From: Saccharicrinis sp963677345
GTDB taxonomy: Bacteria > Bacteroidota > Bacteroidia > Bacteroidales > Marinilabiliaceae
Direction: 5' to 3'
Assembly (NCBI GenBank): GCA_963677345.2
Contig: CAXXLC010000029.1
Span: forward strand, 1 to 64,000
DNA: 64,000 nt
Shown: piece after piece, positions 27,123 through 37,096 of the stretch
Position numbering within the stretch: position 1 is the first letter of the stretch
Layout of the letters: every line of letters begins with the position of its first letter
The notes under the pieces: model-generated
The model's database searches: none
Seen by the model: the letters and a program-made list of their open reading frames with translations, nothing else
What the model was told of the DNA's origin: nothing
Position numbers and translations under genes: made by a program

Positions 27123-27258
27123 TCTTTAGAATTATATTTAGTAATGCCACATTCTACGCAAATTAATATAAAATGTTATTATAAAATGTTATTCTGATTG
27201 TAATTTTGAAAAAAATAAAAAAAAACATTCTTAAATATACAGGGATAGATTATTTTTA

Positions 27259-27266
27259 TATTTTTG
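27259..27266 (+). promoter_or_regulatory. -7 element of tRNA-Gly
   Basis: TATTTTTG matches TAnnTTTG and ends 11 bp before the first base of the tRNA. Confidence 0.55.
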
Positions 27267-27277
27267 CAGTCGCTAAT

Positions 27278-27337
<60 letters not shown>

Positions 27338-27350
<13 letters not shown>

Positions 27351-27445
27351 CACAGAGAAAAACTGGCGAGAAGTCTATGCCGAAATAGAATTTCTTATGA
27401 AGTATGAATTAGAAATTATAAATCGGTAAGTCCCGTTTTTCGCTC
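27338..27445. repeat. 14-bp direct repeat: 3' end of tRNA-Gly and a copy 94 bp downstream
   Basis: CCCGTTTTTCGCTC occurs at 27338-27351, overlapping the tRNA 3' end, and again at 27432-27445. This is the usual footprint of integration at a tRNA 3' end. The 80 bp between the copies contain no gene. Confidence 0.8.
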
Positions 27446-27498
27446 TTCAAAAATATAAAGGGTGATGATATAAATCACTCTTTTTTATTTTAACTCAA

Positions 27499-27531
27499 GT
27501 GCTGAAATTGGCAGACAGGCGCGGTTGAGGG
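27499..27531 (+). pseudogene. Partial copy of the tRNA-Leu 5' half
   Basis: The 33 bases from GTGCTGAAATTGG to GGTTGAGGG match 27676-27708 of tRNA-Leu with one difference (C for T). The copy stops in the anticodon loop. About 25 bp later a GCCGC that could be the other side of the anticodon stem appears. It cannot fold as a complete tRNA. Confidence 0.85.
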
Positions 27532-27609
27532 GCATTTACTAAGATTTAGTGTTAAAAAGCCGCAATAGCTGATTAATACCAGGTTTTTAAAGAACTTGAA
27601 ACAAAAATA

Positions 27610-27636
27610 CGGAATTTATTCGGAAACAATTCGGAA
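27610..27636. repeat. Three CGGAA motifs at exact 11-bp steps
   Basis: CGGAA starts at 27610, 27621 and 27632; the last two lie within a repeated ATTCGGAAAC. They sit between the tRNA-Leu fragment and the intact tRNA-Leu and could be recombinase or regulator binding sites. Confidence 0.65.
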
Positions 27637-27669
27637 ACATTCTGTAAAAAGATATTTTTACTGTCACCA

Positions 27670-27752
27670 GCCCAGGTGCTGAAATTGGTAGACAGGCGCG
27701 GTTGAGGGCCGCGTGTACTACGTACGTGCGGGTTCGAGTCCCGCCCTGGGCA
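27670..27752 (+). tRNA. tRNA-Leu (GAG)
   Basis: 83 nt, class II. Acceptor arms GCCCAGG / CCTGGGC, anticodon stem CGCGG / CCGCG with loop TTGAGGG (anticodon GAG), a long variable arm (TGTACTACGTACG) and T-arm GCGGGTTCGAGTCCCGC. Confidence 0.95.
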
Positions 27753-27756
27753 CACA

Positions 27757-27792
27757 AAAACTCCCAACTGATTTAATTCGGTTGGGAGTTTT
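27757..27792. terminator. Strong hairpin shared by tRNA-Leu and the convergent AAA ATPase gene
   Basis: A 12-bp perfect stem (AAAACTCCCAAC / GTTGGGAGTTTT) with a 12-nt loop. It begins five bases after tRNA-Leu and ends just before the minus-strand stop at 27798. A related hairpin is at 37057-37092. Confidence 0.85.
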
Positions 27793-27797
27793 ATCTT

Positions 27798-29394
27798 TTA
27801 ATCGAAACTTCGATTTATCTGCTTCTCTGTCTTTGTAAGAGTAATTTCTTTTGCCTGTATATTCTCGGTAAATTCATCTCCTGCATATTTGGCTCTGGTC
27901 TTAGCCCAGTTTCTTAAAAAGTCAATATGTTCTTTCATTGTTGTGGATAAAGGAACAGTATCTCTGACAGCATCAAGAATATTCTTAATGTTTAATTTTG
28001 GTGAAGATTTGTTTTCAATATAAGCAGAAAACATTGCTTCTTTGATTGCTTCTTCAATCTCAGCTCCGTTAAAACCAATAGACTCTTGAGCTAATTTATC
28101 AAGGCTGTAATTTTTCGCATCATGACCATTCTTTTCTAAGTGAATTCGAAATATGCTTTTCCTTTCGTTTTCTGAAGGTAAATCAACGAAGAATATCTCA
28201 TCAAAACGTCCTTTTCTAAGCAATTCAGGGGGTAATAGTGAAATGTCATTAGCTGTCGCAACGACAAATACAGTTTTGGTTTTTTCTTGCATCCATGTAA
28301 GAATAGTAGAAAAAATCCTAGCTGTTGTACCACCATCTGTAGAGCCACTACTTTGTGACCCAGATAACCCTTTCTCTATTTCATCTATCCAAAGTATACA
28401 TGGAGCAACTGCTTCTGCTGTTGCAATTGCATGTCTAATGTTGTTTTCACTACTTCCAACTTCTCCCTGAAAAACTTTACCAATATCAAGGCGTAGTAAT
28501 GGCATATTCCATAATGATGCAATACTTTTTGCAGTTAAACTTTTTCCACCCCCAGGTACACCAATCAGCAATAATCCTTTGGGTTCAGCTAGATTCCATT
28601 TTTGAGCTTCAAATTCAAATGCAGATTTACGTTTTTGGAGCCACGTTTTAAGGTGTTCCATCCCACCTACATTTTTCAGGCTTTCATTCACATCAAAATA
28701 ATCTAGAATCCCACTTTTTCTTATTATCTGCTCTTTTTCGTGAGATACTATTTTGGGAGAATTTTGCCCTAGGTTGTCTTTAACAGCAGCTAAACAATAA
28801 GCTAAATCTGCTTCCATTACGGTCATTCCAAGAGCAGAATCAATTAAGCTTTTTTTAAGACCATTAGGTATAGTGACTTTTGCATTAGTTGCAACTTGGT
28901 TTAAAACGGCATCAATGTCATTTCTTGTTGGAAGTGGTATGTCCAATACTGTAATATATTTCTCAAGCTCATTCGGGAGAATCAAAACGGAAGATATTAT
29001 AACTACATGTTTTCTATAAAACCTTAGTCCTTTCTGCTAGTTGTCGAAGACGTATCTTAATATTAACTTCATCAATAAATTCATGAAAATCTTCAAGAAT
29101 GAATACTTCATTTTTATTATTATCAATATTCTCTTGAATATGGTTTAATAACTCTTCTGGCTCTTCAAGGTTCTCAATTTCCTTTAATGTTGAATCTTCA
29201 AGGTGATGTTTTACCATACCATCAACTGCATTCCAATAATAGTAATCGAACGGTTGTTTTTCATTTTTTAGAATTCCCCTGAGCTTTTGCTTCGTTCTAT
29301 CATACTCATAGGTATTTAGGTACAGTACTGGATAATATGCTTTTAGCATATCGGAAATTTGCTCGAAAATATTTACACCTTGCTTAACAATCAT
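27798..29394 (-). pseudogene. Ycf46-like AAA+ ATPase, frameshifted (operon gene 4)
   Basis: Two frames make one protein of about 531 residues. The N-terminal part (29014-29394; ISDMLKAYYPVLYLNTYEYD, EVFILEDFHEFI) and the join region (RKHVVIISSVLILPNELEKY) follow the Ycf46 layout. The C-terminal part is an AAA+ module: Walker A GVPGGGKSLTAKS, Walker B CILWIDEIEKGL, sensor FVVATANDISLLPPELLRKG and arginine finger GRFDEIFFVDLP. One extra base near 29021-29025 causes the break; skipping it restores the normal join. The start overlaps the stop of the upstream gene by 4 bp. Ycf46 is known from cyanobacteria and plastids; its exact function is not established. It is the last gene of the four-gene operon. 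Confidence 0.85.
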
Positions 29395-30017
29395 TGACGT
29401 TTTATTTTTTGTATTTGTTTGGAATGAGAAACTCTGTCTCTATATTTTATAGGTATTTCTTTTTTAGTCATTATTCTCTTAGAACCAAAGAATGCATCTA
29501 TTGAATCCATTGCTGCATGTGCCTTCTCGTTGACATCCTCTGGTAGATAATTTGAATCACTTACAATTGTTCCATCAAATAGAATAGTGAATTTAATTTC
29601 TCCAACCGGTTCTTTTTCATTTTTCATTTTAGACCTTCCGACCATAAAAAAGCTAACCTTTTCAGTTTCATTTTCTACAAATTTGGCATTGCGTTTAAAT
29701 GCGAATCCCTTGCTTTTAAATTCATTTAATAACAAGTTTTTGGTGTAGGACACATTTAATGCGTTGAATCTGTTTTGTAACTTCTTAACCTCTTCTGATG
29801 TTTTTCCAAAGTAGTATGTATTATAGGTTACTTTGTTATCGGTTACTTTTATGGCATATTCACCATAGAAGTTTATATTATTTCCTAAATCTGTTATAAG
29901 GAGAGAATTATCTTTTATCTGATACTTCCAACCCAAAGATATACATGCTTCTTCCAGAATATTTTGATGCATGATGGAGCTATCTCTTACAAATTTTGAT
30001 GTTTCAAATCTGCTCAT
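29391..30017 (-). CDS. DUF1257 (Ycf35)-like protein (operon gene 3)
   Basis: 208 residues. The start SRFETSKFVRDSSIMHQNIL and ACISLGWKYQI match the DUF1257/Ycf35 opening (a short strand, then a helix ending in LGW). RFNALNVSYTKNLLLNEFKS followed by KGF fits the second conserved block. After about residue 135, GEIKFTILFDGTIVSDSNYL resembles the DUF2997 partner that often accompanies DUF1257, so this may be a fusion of the two. DUF1257 and Ycf46 genes are neighbours in many genomes, which supports both calls. It has 4-bp overlaps with genes on both sides. The biochemical role is unknown. Confidence 0.65.
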   Translation of the reverse strand: MSRFETSKFVRDSSIMHQNILEEACISLGWKYQIKDNSLLITDLGNNINFYGEYAIKVTDNKVTYNTYYFGKTSEEVKKLQNRFNALNVSYTKNLLLNEFKSKGFAFKRNAKFVENETEKVSFFMVGRSKMKNEKEPVGEIKFTILFDGTIVSDSNYLPEDVNEKAHAAMDSIDAFFGSKRIMTKKEIPIKYRDRVSHSKQIQKIKRQ

Positions 30018-32071
30018 TTTCTTCTTTTTTTCTTGCCTGAATGATTTCTCTTAAAATCTTTACTCCCAAATACTTCAATGCTTTCAATTAACTCTTGAAC
30101 GTTGTATGCTTCTATTTGCAATTCAACAAGGTCTTCATATTTATCACGTAAAGCCTTAAAATCTTTGAGTAAAGAGGATTTTTCTGAACGATTAATTTTC
30201 TTCTTTTCTTGTGATATAGATTTGAATCTAGCTATTTCATCTTTGAAAGAAATCTTTCTAAAATAGTTAATATTCTCACTTTTAATTTTGTTGAATTCAT
30301 CAATCTTATCAGCAAAGAAATCATTTGCCCCAAACGGTTTTAACTTCTCTTTCCCTATAGCATTTAGTTTGGTAATAAATTGCTCATTGATTATCTCTGG
30401 TGGTTTTTGGCAGTTATCATTTAATAAGTCGATAGCTCTATTTATATATTTTGCACCGAATTGATTAAACACACCGGAAAATTCAATGTCAATCTCTTTA
30501 TTCCAAAGATGTTTCGCCATTTTTTCTTGCCTTACATACCTTTGGTTCTGATTTACAAAAAATGATAGAATATTGAAACTTCCATTATAATAAAGCTTAT
30601 CTCCGTTTTCAGGTATTAACCAAACATTTTTGTAATGAAACTGAGGTAATTCACAGTAGAAAAAATTGTTATAATTCCGTTCAAGCTCTTGTAAGTCTTT
30701 CATTGATTCACTATCAACCATATTTGATTCTGTACTATCTTCATTTTCGGGTTTTGAGTATGCAATAAATACTCGGCCTCCCTTTTTTAGGTATTTTTCA
30801 ATAAATGGCTTTCGTTTAGAGAATGCATATTTCCTAATCCAAGGGCTAATAATCCAAACATCACCATTAGAATTATTAAATATAGATTTTAGTTCTAATT
30901 CAAACTCTAAGGTGTTAAAATGAATTTTACCTTGTTCTATAGTGTTTTTTATTTGACTAACCTTTTCTAGTTCTAAACTAGAAATTGCATTGTCAATTTC
31001 ATCTTGTTGATTGATTAGTACTTTTTCAATTTCAGATTGCTCCTGAGATTTACGCTCATTAGTTTCTTCAACAGTTTCATCTGTTTCAATTAATTTTTGG
31101 AGAAGTTCATCTTTTAGGTTCGGTAGATTATCTATTTTCTCAGATAAATCTTGGCATATCACATTTCTTCCTTCATCATAGACTATTGTCCTTGTAGTGT
31201 TATCTCTAAAGTTTTCTAGGAAACAAACCCAAACTTTAGCTTGATAACCTTCAGTTTTCTGATGTTCCGCTGAAAGAAGTTTAAATCCTTTACTTGGTAA
31301 ATGTATTTCAGGAGCTTGTGTTTCAGCTAAATTTAGAAGTTCGTCAAAAGAACTGGAAGGTGAGTTCGCTATTGTATTAGGATTCTTTTCACTCACTAGA
31401 TTCTGAAAATTTGATTTCGCAAGGAGGTGTTCACCACTAATCACATCCCAATATATTTCAAATGACCTTTTAAAAGTGTTGTATTTAACTCCATTGTGAG
31501 CATATTCCCTTCCTAGATCTGTAAGCCAATATAAACTTTCATCACCATCAACCATTCGTTTTCCATCTTTGTTGAATTCAGTTAATGGTTTAAGTGCATT
31601 GACCATTACTTCATAAGCACCGGGGTCATTTTTTGTATCTAGTCCTATGATTGAACCTATTTCTTGTAACGATAGCTCGTTACCTTGTAAAAGAATTTCA
31701 CAAATGACTTCATCAAAAGCATCAAATGGTTCTGGCTGAGTACACTCTCCTTTAAACGTTGACACCAAATATTTCCACGAATAATCAGTAAAACCTATTA
31801 TACGTTCTATTAATAGTTTTTCTTTATTAACCGTCTCAAGTATTTTTATCTCAACAGGTATAGTTTCCTTTTCTTGTTTACCTGCTTGCGGTACAGCCTT
31901 AGATTTATCAACCGGACTAAAGTTATAATCAATAATTTTTTTTGCCTCCTCTGTTATTTCTGTGCTTGGAAGAGCTTCATATTCAAACCCATTCTCACTT
32001 AGAAAATGAACCATCTCTTCTATTTTATATCCTGTTTTTTTTTGGATATGACTTAATCTGTATGTTCCCAT
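30014..32071 (-). CDS. PLD-like domain protein with IF2-N-like N-terminus (operon gene 2)
   Basis: 685 residues. Residues 1-50 (YRLSHIQKKTGYKIEEMVHF, FLSENGFEYEALPSTEIT) resemble the small IF2_N helical domain. Residues about 90-330 are unassigned. A Glu-rich coiled-coil lies around 335-385. From about 390 a phospholipase-D-type fold is visible: GDVWIISPWIRKY, then FHYKNVWLIPENGDKLYY and NGSFNILSF, which together give one HxK...GSxN motif. A single such motif implies a dimer if it is catalytic; the usual Asp six residues after HxK is not in place. The C-terminus is basic and coiled. It starts 2 nt after the corrected helicase stop. Confidence 0.68.
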   Translation of the reverse strand: MGTYRLSHIQKKTGYKIEEMVHFLSENGFEYEALPSTEITEEAKKIIDYNFSPVDKSKAVPQAGKQEKETIPVEIKILETVNKEKLLIERIIGFTDYSWKYLVSTFKGECTQPEPFDAFDEVICEILLQGNELSLQEIGSIIGLDTKNDPGAYEVMVNALKPLTEFNKDGKRMVDGDESLYWLTDLGREYAHNGVKYNTFKRSFEIYWDVISGEHLLAKSNFQNLVSEKNPNTIANSPSSSFDELLNLAETQAPEIHLPSKGFKLLSAEHQKTEGYQAKVWVCFLENFRDNTTRTIVYDEGRNVICQDLSEKIDNLPNLKDELLQKLIETDETVEETNERKSQEQSEIEKVLINQQDEIDNAISSLELEKVSQIKNTIEQGKIHFNTLEFELELKSIFNNSNGDVWIISPWIRKYAFSKRKPFIEKYLKKGGRVFIAYSKPENEDSTESNMVDSESMKDLQELERNYNNFFYCELPQFHYKNVWLIPENGDKLYYNGSFNILSFFVNQNQRYVRQEKMAKHLWNKEIDIEFSGVFNQFGAKYINRAIDLLNDNCQKPPEIINEQFITKLNAIGKEKLKPFGANDFFADKIDEFNKIKSENINYFRKISFKDEIARFKSISQEKKKINRSEKSSLLKDFKALRDKYEDLVELQIEAYNVQELIESIEVFGSKDFKRNHSGKKKRRK

Positions 32072-32073
32072 TT

Positions 32074-35000
32074 CTAAAGGTTTTGAAGTTGTTTGATATC
32101 TACTACATGCATTTTTCTAATGGCTTCTGCATACTCTGGTCTCTGTGGAAAAATGTTCCTGATTACCAATTACAATTAATAATCTTTTGGCACGAGATAA
32201 GCCAACGTTTATTCGTTGAAATTCTCGTGCAAATCCAAGTGCTTGAGGATATTTAGTATTCTTAACCTTAATTTCTTTGCCATCTTTTTCTTTTAGTTGG
32301 GAGTTGCTTCTAACTGTAGATATAATCAGTATTTCCCTTTCCATCCCCTGAAATCTATCTACAGTATTAATTCTAAAAGGTAGATTGAATTCGTTTTGAG
32401 ATTTATAGCGTTCAAAGTTTCGCATTTGCTCTTTTGTGAGAGAGGGGTACAGAGATTTCTTTATTTCCTGCATTTGTGGCATGTAGAACGTAATAATCCC
32501 AATTTCTTTATCTTCCTCTTTAGATATTGATTTTTGATATTCTTCAAATCCTTCTGCTTTAACGAGGTTGTTTAATACAGTTTTTATTGCTTTAATTTCA
32601 CCTTCATTTTTATATGATGTTCCTGTACCAATAGTACTCTCAGGATTATTTACATTAACCCATATTGCATGTTGCTTTTGATTTATAAAAGGTTCATTAA
32701 TTAAACCGTGCCACCTACTACCTTTATGCTTTAAGTCTGGGATATCCATTGTTTCCTTAATACCACACACCAAACCATTCGCAAATTCATCTTGGTCTCT
32801 ATAGAACTGTGTAATGCAATTCATTATCTGCTCATGCATCCTAAATTGCGTATCAAGAGAAGCAACAATGCTTTTAGGTGCGTTCTTAAATAATTTTTTC
32901 AAACTGAGAAGTTTTATAGTCAGTCCTAGTCCATGATTCTAAAAGGTTTTTCAATCCAACACTTTCTAATGCTTCATCGAATTCTTTTTCGTCTAACATC
33001 GGAGGAAGCTGCTTGTGGTCACCTAAAATAATAACCTTTTTACCAAAGGTTAAAGGTAATATAAGCTCAGGTGGAGTAGCTTTACTGGCCTCGTCCATTA
33101 TCACTACATCAAACTCAATTGGGGTATTACCTTCCTTATTTTTACCATAAACATCTTGATATGTTTGTCTGAATCTATTGCTTCCGCACTCACTACAAGT
33201 TGCTGCGAAAATGTTTATATGTTTCTTATAGGAGTTATAGAATGAATTTTTTAGCTCACCACTATCTTGTGATATTTTTTCTTTCCATATATCTACAGCC
33301 TTCTTGAACTTATCATCATTACTACAATTTGTAGAGACTAACTCCATCCATTTATTAATAGCGTTATTGGATTTAGAAGTGTTTTTTTCGTCTTTACCCT
33401 TTTGATTTATCCATTCTTCAATTCTATCAATTGAATATATTTTTCCTTCATCTTCAAACTTATCTATATTACCAATTCGTATTGGTCTTACAATTCTCTT
33501 ACCAGATAACCTTTCGATAGCATTGTCTACGGCAAGATTTGTTTGAGAAGTAACTAATATTTTTGCTTCAGGATTATTATTTAAAGTCTGCCAGATAATT
33601 TCAGCTATTACTGTTGTTTTTCCTGTGCCGGGAGGACCTTGTATAAGTGTCATATCTTTTGAAGCTATTGACTTTATAACAGCTTCAATTTGTTTGTCAT
33701 TAAGGTTTGTCTCGATTAAATTCGAAAGTACATTTTCCCTTATTTCTTCAATATTGTGTTCTCCATTTCTTGCTTCTCTAGAGTCAAAAATAAAGTTCTG
33801 GAGATTAAGGTTAACAGCATATCCGTTTCTTCCACCAGGTTCCGTAACTTTCTTCATGGCTGTTATCATACGGCCAATATTTACTAGTTCTCCAGGGAAA
33901 ATAGGTTTGATAAAACCTTTCTTTATTTCAGAAACGTCTAATCTTTTATCCTCACTTGCATTTAGCAGATTTTCAAAATCATCAGTAAGAATAAACTTTA
34001 ACTTACTTCCATTTTTTCGTATTAACCTACCTATATTTATGCCTCCTCTAAAACGGTCATCATCACCCCATTTTTCTTTCTCTTTATCATACCTACTCTT
34101 TTCTTCCTCATTTAAGTATATGAATGTGGCTTGCCTAACTCCTTTTATAACTTCCTTTTCTTTATTTGCCTCTAGCTCTTCATCTTTCACAAATTCATAG
34201 ACTGTGCGTCCCAGTTCATTATCAAATTCCAAGACTGTTGAGTTTTGGAACTGTTTATGGCATTCTTTAATGATGGATTTAAGCCGCTCTCTTTCTTCAT
34301 CATCTTTAAACTCAAAATTGAAAAGGAGTTTTTTGAAATCTCCAATGATTTCAAGATTAACATCTTTACCAAAACTTTCTTTAATTGAGTTTTGAATTCG
34401 ATTTAAAACACTTTGTCTTTTATTTTTTAAATCATCAATAAATTGGATGTAGTATTCTGGACTGAACTGCTTCTCTTCAATAGCAAGAACCCTTTTGTTT
34501 TGTTTAACCTTACTAACGAGGTTCAAATATTCATCTTTTGTTTTGGGAGCAATTTTTATTGATGAAGTTGGTATATCAAATTTTAACTCCTTACTATCAA
34601 TTTCTAATTTGAACTGCTTTAGTTCCTCAATGTTATTAAATGAGAAAATATATCTAGTAGGCTTTTTTTGAAATGCTTTGTATTCTTGCTTAACATTGTT
34701 TTCCGAGGATATCCGTGATACAATGCTATTTAATTGTTTAATGTGGGTAATTTCAAATTCATAATATCCATTTTTAATTGGTAACCCATCAATAACTTTC
34801 GGATTTATTACTCCTTGCGGCCTTATTCTATATTGAGTCTTGTTGTAAGAAAGGTTAAGATTTTCCAATATATCAAAAGGTAAATAAGCTCCAATTTCAA
34901 CACAGAAACTATTATTAGTTGTATCGAAAGTTACTTTTTGCCTATCATACCCCGTTTCTTTTTTTATTTTCTGAAATATTTTATCAATAATCTCATCTGA

Positions 35001-36131
35001 AGAAGGAATTTTGATTTTTACTTTCAGGCTTAATTCATTGTTAACGTTAAGCTCTATGAAATCTTTATAGTTATCCTCAATAATCTTTTTTAGAAATTTT
35101 AAATCAGATTCATTGATGTTAATCTTCCCATATTCGTTAATAGTTTCTGAGATAGAGTATTCTTCTAGTTGGCTTTCAATATTTTCAAATATTTCAGTTC
35201 TAGAATCTTCACTAGCATAACTAAAAGAAAATACGCCACTTTGATAATGAGTTGGAGATTCATCAGAAAGTTCATAAAAAAACTCTCCTCCAATTGATTT
35301 AATCTTATCTAAAGTAACTGAACCTAAGAGAGAATAATTTCTTAATTCGAAAAAAGCATTGTCCTTGTTAACTCCCCAATCTTCAAGTTTCTTATTTCCA
35401 ATCTCGTTAATAATCTCCTCCTCAAACTGTTTCAATAAATCTTCTTCATTTATTGAAACATCAATAAAACTAGCTCTTTGTTTACCCTTTTGTTGTTCAT
35501 AATATGGTTCTGAAACATTTTTTATTTTCCAGACTTGCTCCTTCCTTTTGACAAGTTTTTTTAAAGCACTGACATAATTGCCCCAAATTTTCTTGTCAGC
35601 TTCCTTATTAATATCTATCGTTGGAATTTCGAGTTTTTGGATTTCTTGGTACAGGCTTTTAAAAGAAGTATTGTTTTTTGCATCCCCTTGTTCTTTTAAT
35701 TCAAGAACTTTAAAGCTAACGGAATTGATTATTGCATTATTAGTAGGAGGCTTAAAAAAGGGAGCTTCTTTAATTTTAGCCATAAAATATGAGAACTCAT
35801 TTTCAAATTCATCAACCTTACGTTGAGATAAGCTTCCAATAATAATTAAAGCTCTATTAACACTATATGGGACAATTATTTTGTGGGAGGTTCTTTCTTC
35901 AAATTTTCCAGTTTGCCGATTTTTAACCTCTTCTACTTTGTTTTTTTGAAAATAACAAGTATTTGATTTTTGGAGAACCTCTTTTGCTTTTTCAAATGTT
36001 AATTGATTCTCTTGATTTGCGGGATATCTACTTTCCCAACCAACATCATACCTTATTACTATAGTACGTTGTTCATTGTTTTCGAAAATATTATCAGTAT
36101 TTGGTTGACGCTGAAACTCTATATCTTGCAT
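32074..36131 (-). pseudogene. Large SF1 (Upf1/DNA2/NAM7-type) helicase, two frameshifts (operon gene 1)
   Basis: About 1351 residues once two single-base insertions are removed: one A in the run at 32894-32899 (join SQFEKLFKNAP) and one base in the run at 32149-32153. The second restores the tail NQEHFPQRPEYAEAIRKMHV and moves the stop to 32074. Residues 1-780 are charged and unrecognised. The motor has Walker A LIQGPPGTGKTTVIAE near 832, MDEASKATPPELILP, GDHKQLPPML, then NTVDRFQGMEREILIISTVR and NVGLSRAKRLLIVIGN. All helicase motifs are present, so the broken reading frame is probably an artefact. Nucleic acid type and direction cannot be read from sequence. Confidence 0.88.
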
Positions 36132-36217
36132 GTATAACTTATTTCAATTGTCTAGCAAGATAATAAAATCAGTTAACAAAATATGAGGATAGAACTCTTA
36201 TAAGTATGACTAATTCT

Positions 36218-36766
36218 TTAATTGTTGAAGCTGAAATAATTAATTCTTTTCAGCCACCCTTTCAAAAACTTTTGGTTCCGACCTCTCTTAGCAATAGTAT
36301 TATAATAGTGAATACGAGCAGATTTAATAGCGTTAAAAAGTAACTCTGGAGGACAGGAGTTAATGGCCTTGATTGTGTTTTTTCCGATAATCCCATCCAA
36401 TTTAAGTTCACAGTCAAAGAAGCGGTTTAATACTTTTTGAACACCACAGCTACCCCAATAACCGCTGTTGACACACCAGTCAAAAATGATTTCTTGTAAC
36501 GAGCCGGAGTTAATGCTTCCGATTTTGTATTTATTGTAGAATGTTCTTTTGTAGAACTCTTTAACCATTGTGGTTAGTTCCGGAATGTCAATCTTGGCAT
36601 TTCTTTTTAAATCACCAAAAGTCAGTTTGTAGCTATCAATAATTTGCCAGCCCTCCCAGTTTGGATGCAGGTTTCTGGCTACACCCATATATGTTTCACC
36701 ACCTCGGTCGCCTTCTACATTGGCATAATACCCTTCGTGTTTGATTACACCATCGAATGACTTCAT
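36218..36766 (-). CDS. GH108 family N-acetylmuramidase (endolysin-like), copy 1
   Basis: 182 residues. FDGVIKHEGYYAN with the catalytic Glu, GDRGGETYMGVARNLHPNW, QEIIFDWCVNSGYWG and the peptidoglycan-binding tail KLDGIIGKNTIKAINS define the family, formerly called secretion activator proteins. Compared with the copy at 48703-49260 it lacks four residues near the start. There is no signal peptide, as expected for holin-dependent endolysins. The holin-like ORF in front of it is broken. It lies between the helicase operon and the AraC gene. Confidence 0.88.
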   Translation of the reverse strand: MKSFDGVIKHEGYYANVEGDRGGETYMGVARNLHPNWEGWQIIDSYKLTFGDLKRNAKIDIPELTTMVKEFYKRTFYNKYKIGSINSGSLQEIIFDWCVNSGYWGSCGVQKVLNRFFDCELKLDGIIGKNTIKAINSCPPELLFNAIKSARIHYYNTIAKRGRNQKFLKGWLKRINYFSFNN

Positions 36767-36874
36767 TTAATTACGTCTGTTTTTAAGTTTGACATCGTTT
36801 ACTCCTGATATTGCACCACCAAAAAGAAAGTCAATAATGGTGCTTAGTTTGGTGGATATTCCACCGTTTATTAA
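36767..36874 (-). pseudogene. C-terminal remnant of a small holin-like ORF
   Basis: The minus strand reads NGGISTKLSTIIDFLFGG then AISGVNDVKLKNRRN and a stop directly before the GH108 start codon. There is no start codon; an in-frame stop lies just upstream. The same peptide, differing at a few positions, precedes the second GH108 gene. Confidence 0.6.
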
Positions 36875-36893
36875 TTATCTCAGGCATTGCCTG

Positions 36894-37013
36894 TCATCGT
36901 TCCACAAATTTTAAAATGGTATCGAGCTTCTCGTTAAGCTGCTTAATAGTTTTATGGAATAGTTCCTTGCTCAAATATGAGGTATTCGGGAACTGTTTCT
37001 TCAGCTCTTTAAA
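36894..37013 (-). pseudogene. Remnant of a coiled-coil small protein
   Basis: The minus strand reads ELKKQFPNTSYLSKELFHKT then IKQLNEKLDTILKFVER and a stop, with a stop also upstream, so only about 39 residues remain. It looks like the C-terminus of a helical protein from the same phage-like cassette. Confidence 0.4.
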
Positions 37014-37056
37014 TTACAGGGTAAAATGGATGTACTTACGAACTACTTTGACGGAG

Positions 37057-37092
37057 AAAACTCCCGACTGATATAATTCAGAGGAGAGTTTT
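37057..37092 (-). terminator. Terminator-like hairpin after the AraC gene
   Basis: AAAACTC pairs with GAGTTTT. It is a diverged copy of the hairpin behind tRNA-Leu, about 30 of 36 bases identical in the same orientation. Confidence 0.6.
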
Positions 37093-37096
37093 TTTG

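Noticed and set aside
27573..27767. 64-residue minus-strand ORF across tRNA-Leu (GRDSNPHVRSTRG-type peptide)
   Set aside because: This is the well-known false ORF antisense to leucine-type tRNA genes; the tRNA itself is certain.
33625..34200. 191-residue plus-strand ORF opposite the helicase
   Set aside because: It is a reverse-strand shadow of the helicase motor region, whose motifs are unmistakable.
27798..36131. DISARM, BREX or another named defence system
   Set aside because: The PLD and helicase genes invite the comparison, but there is no DUF1998 protein, methyltransferase, PglZ or BrxL-type gene, and the helicase is SF1 Upf1-like rather than the DISARM type.
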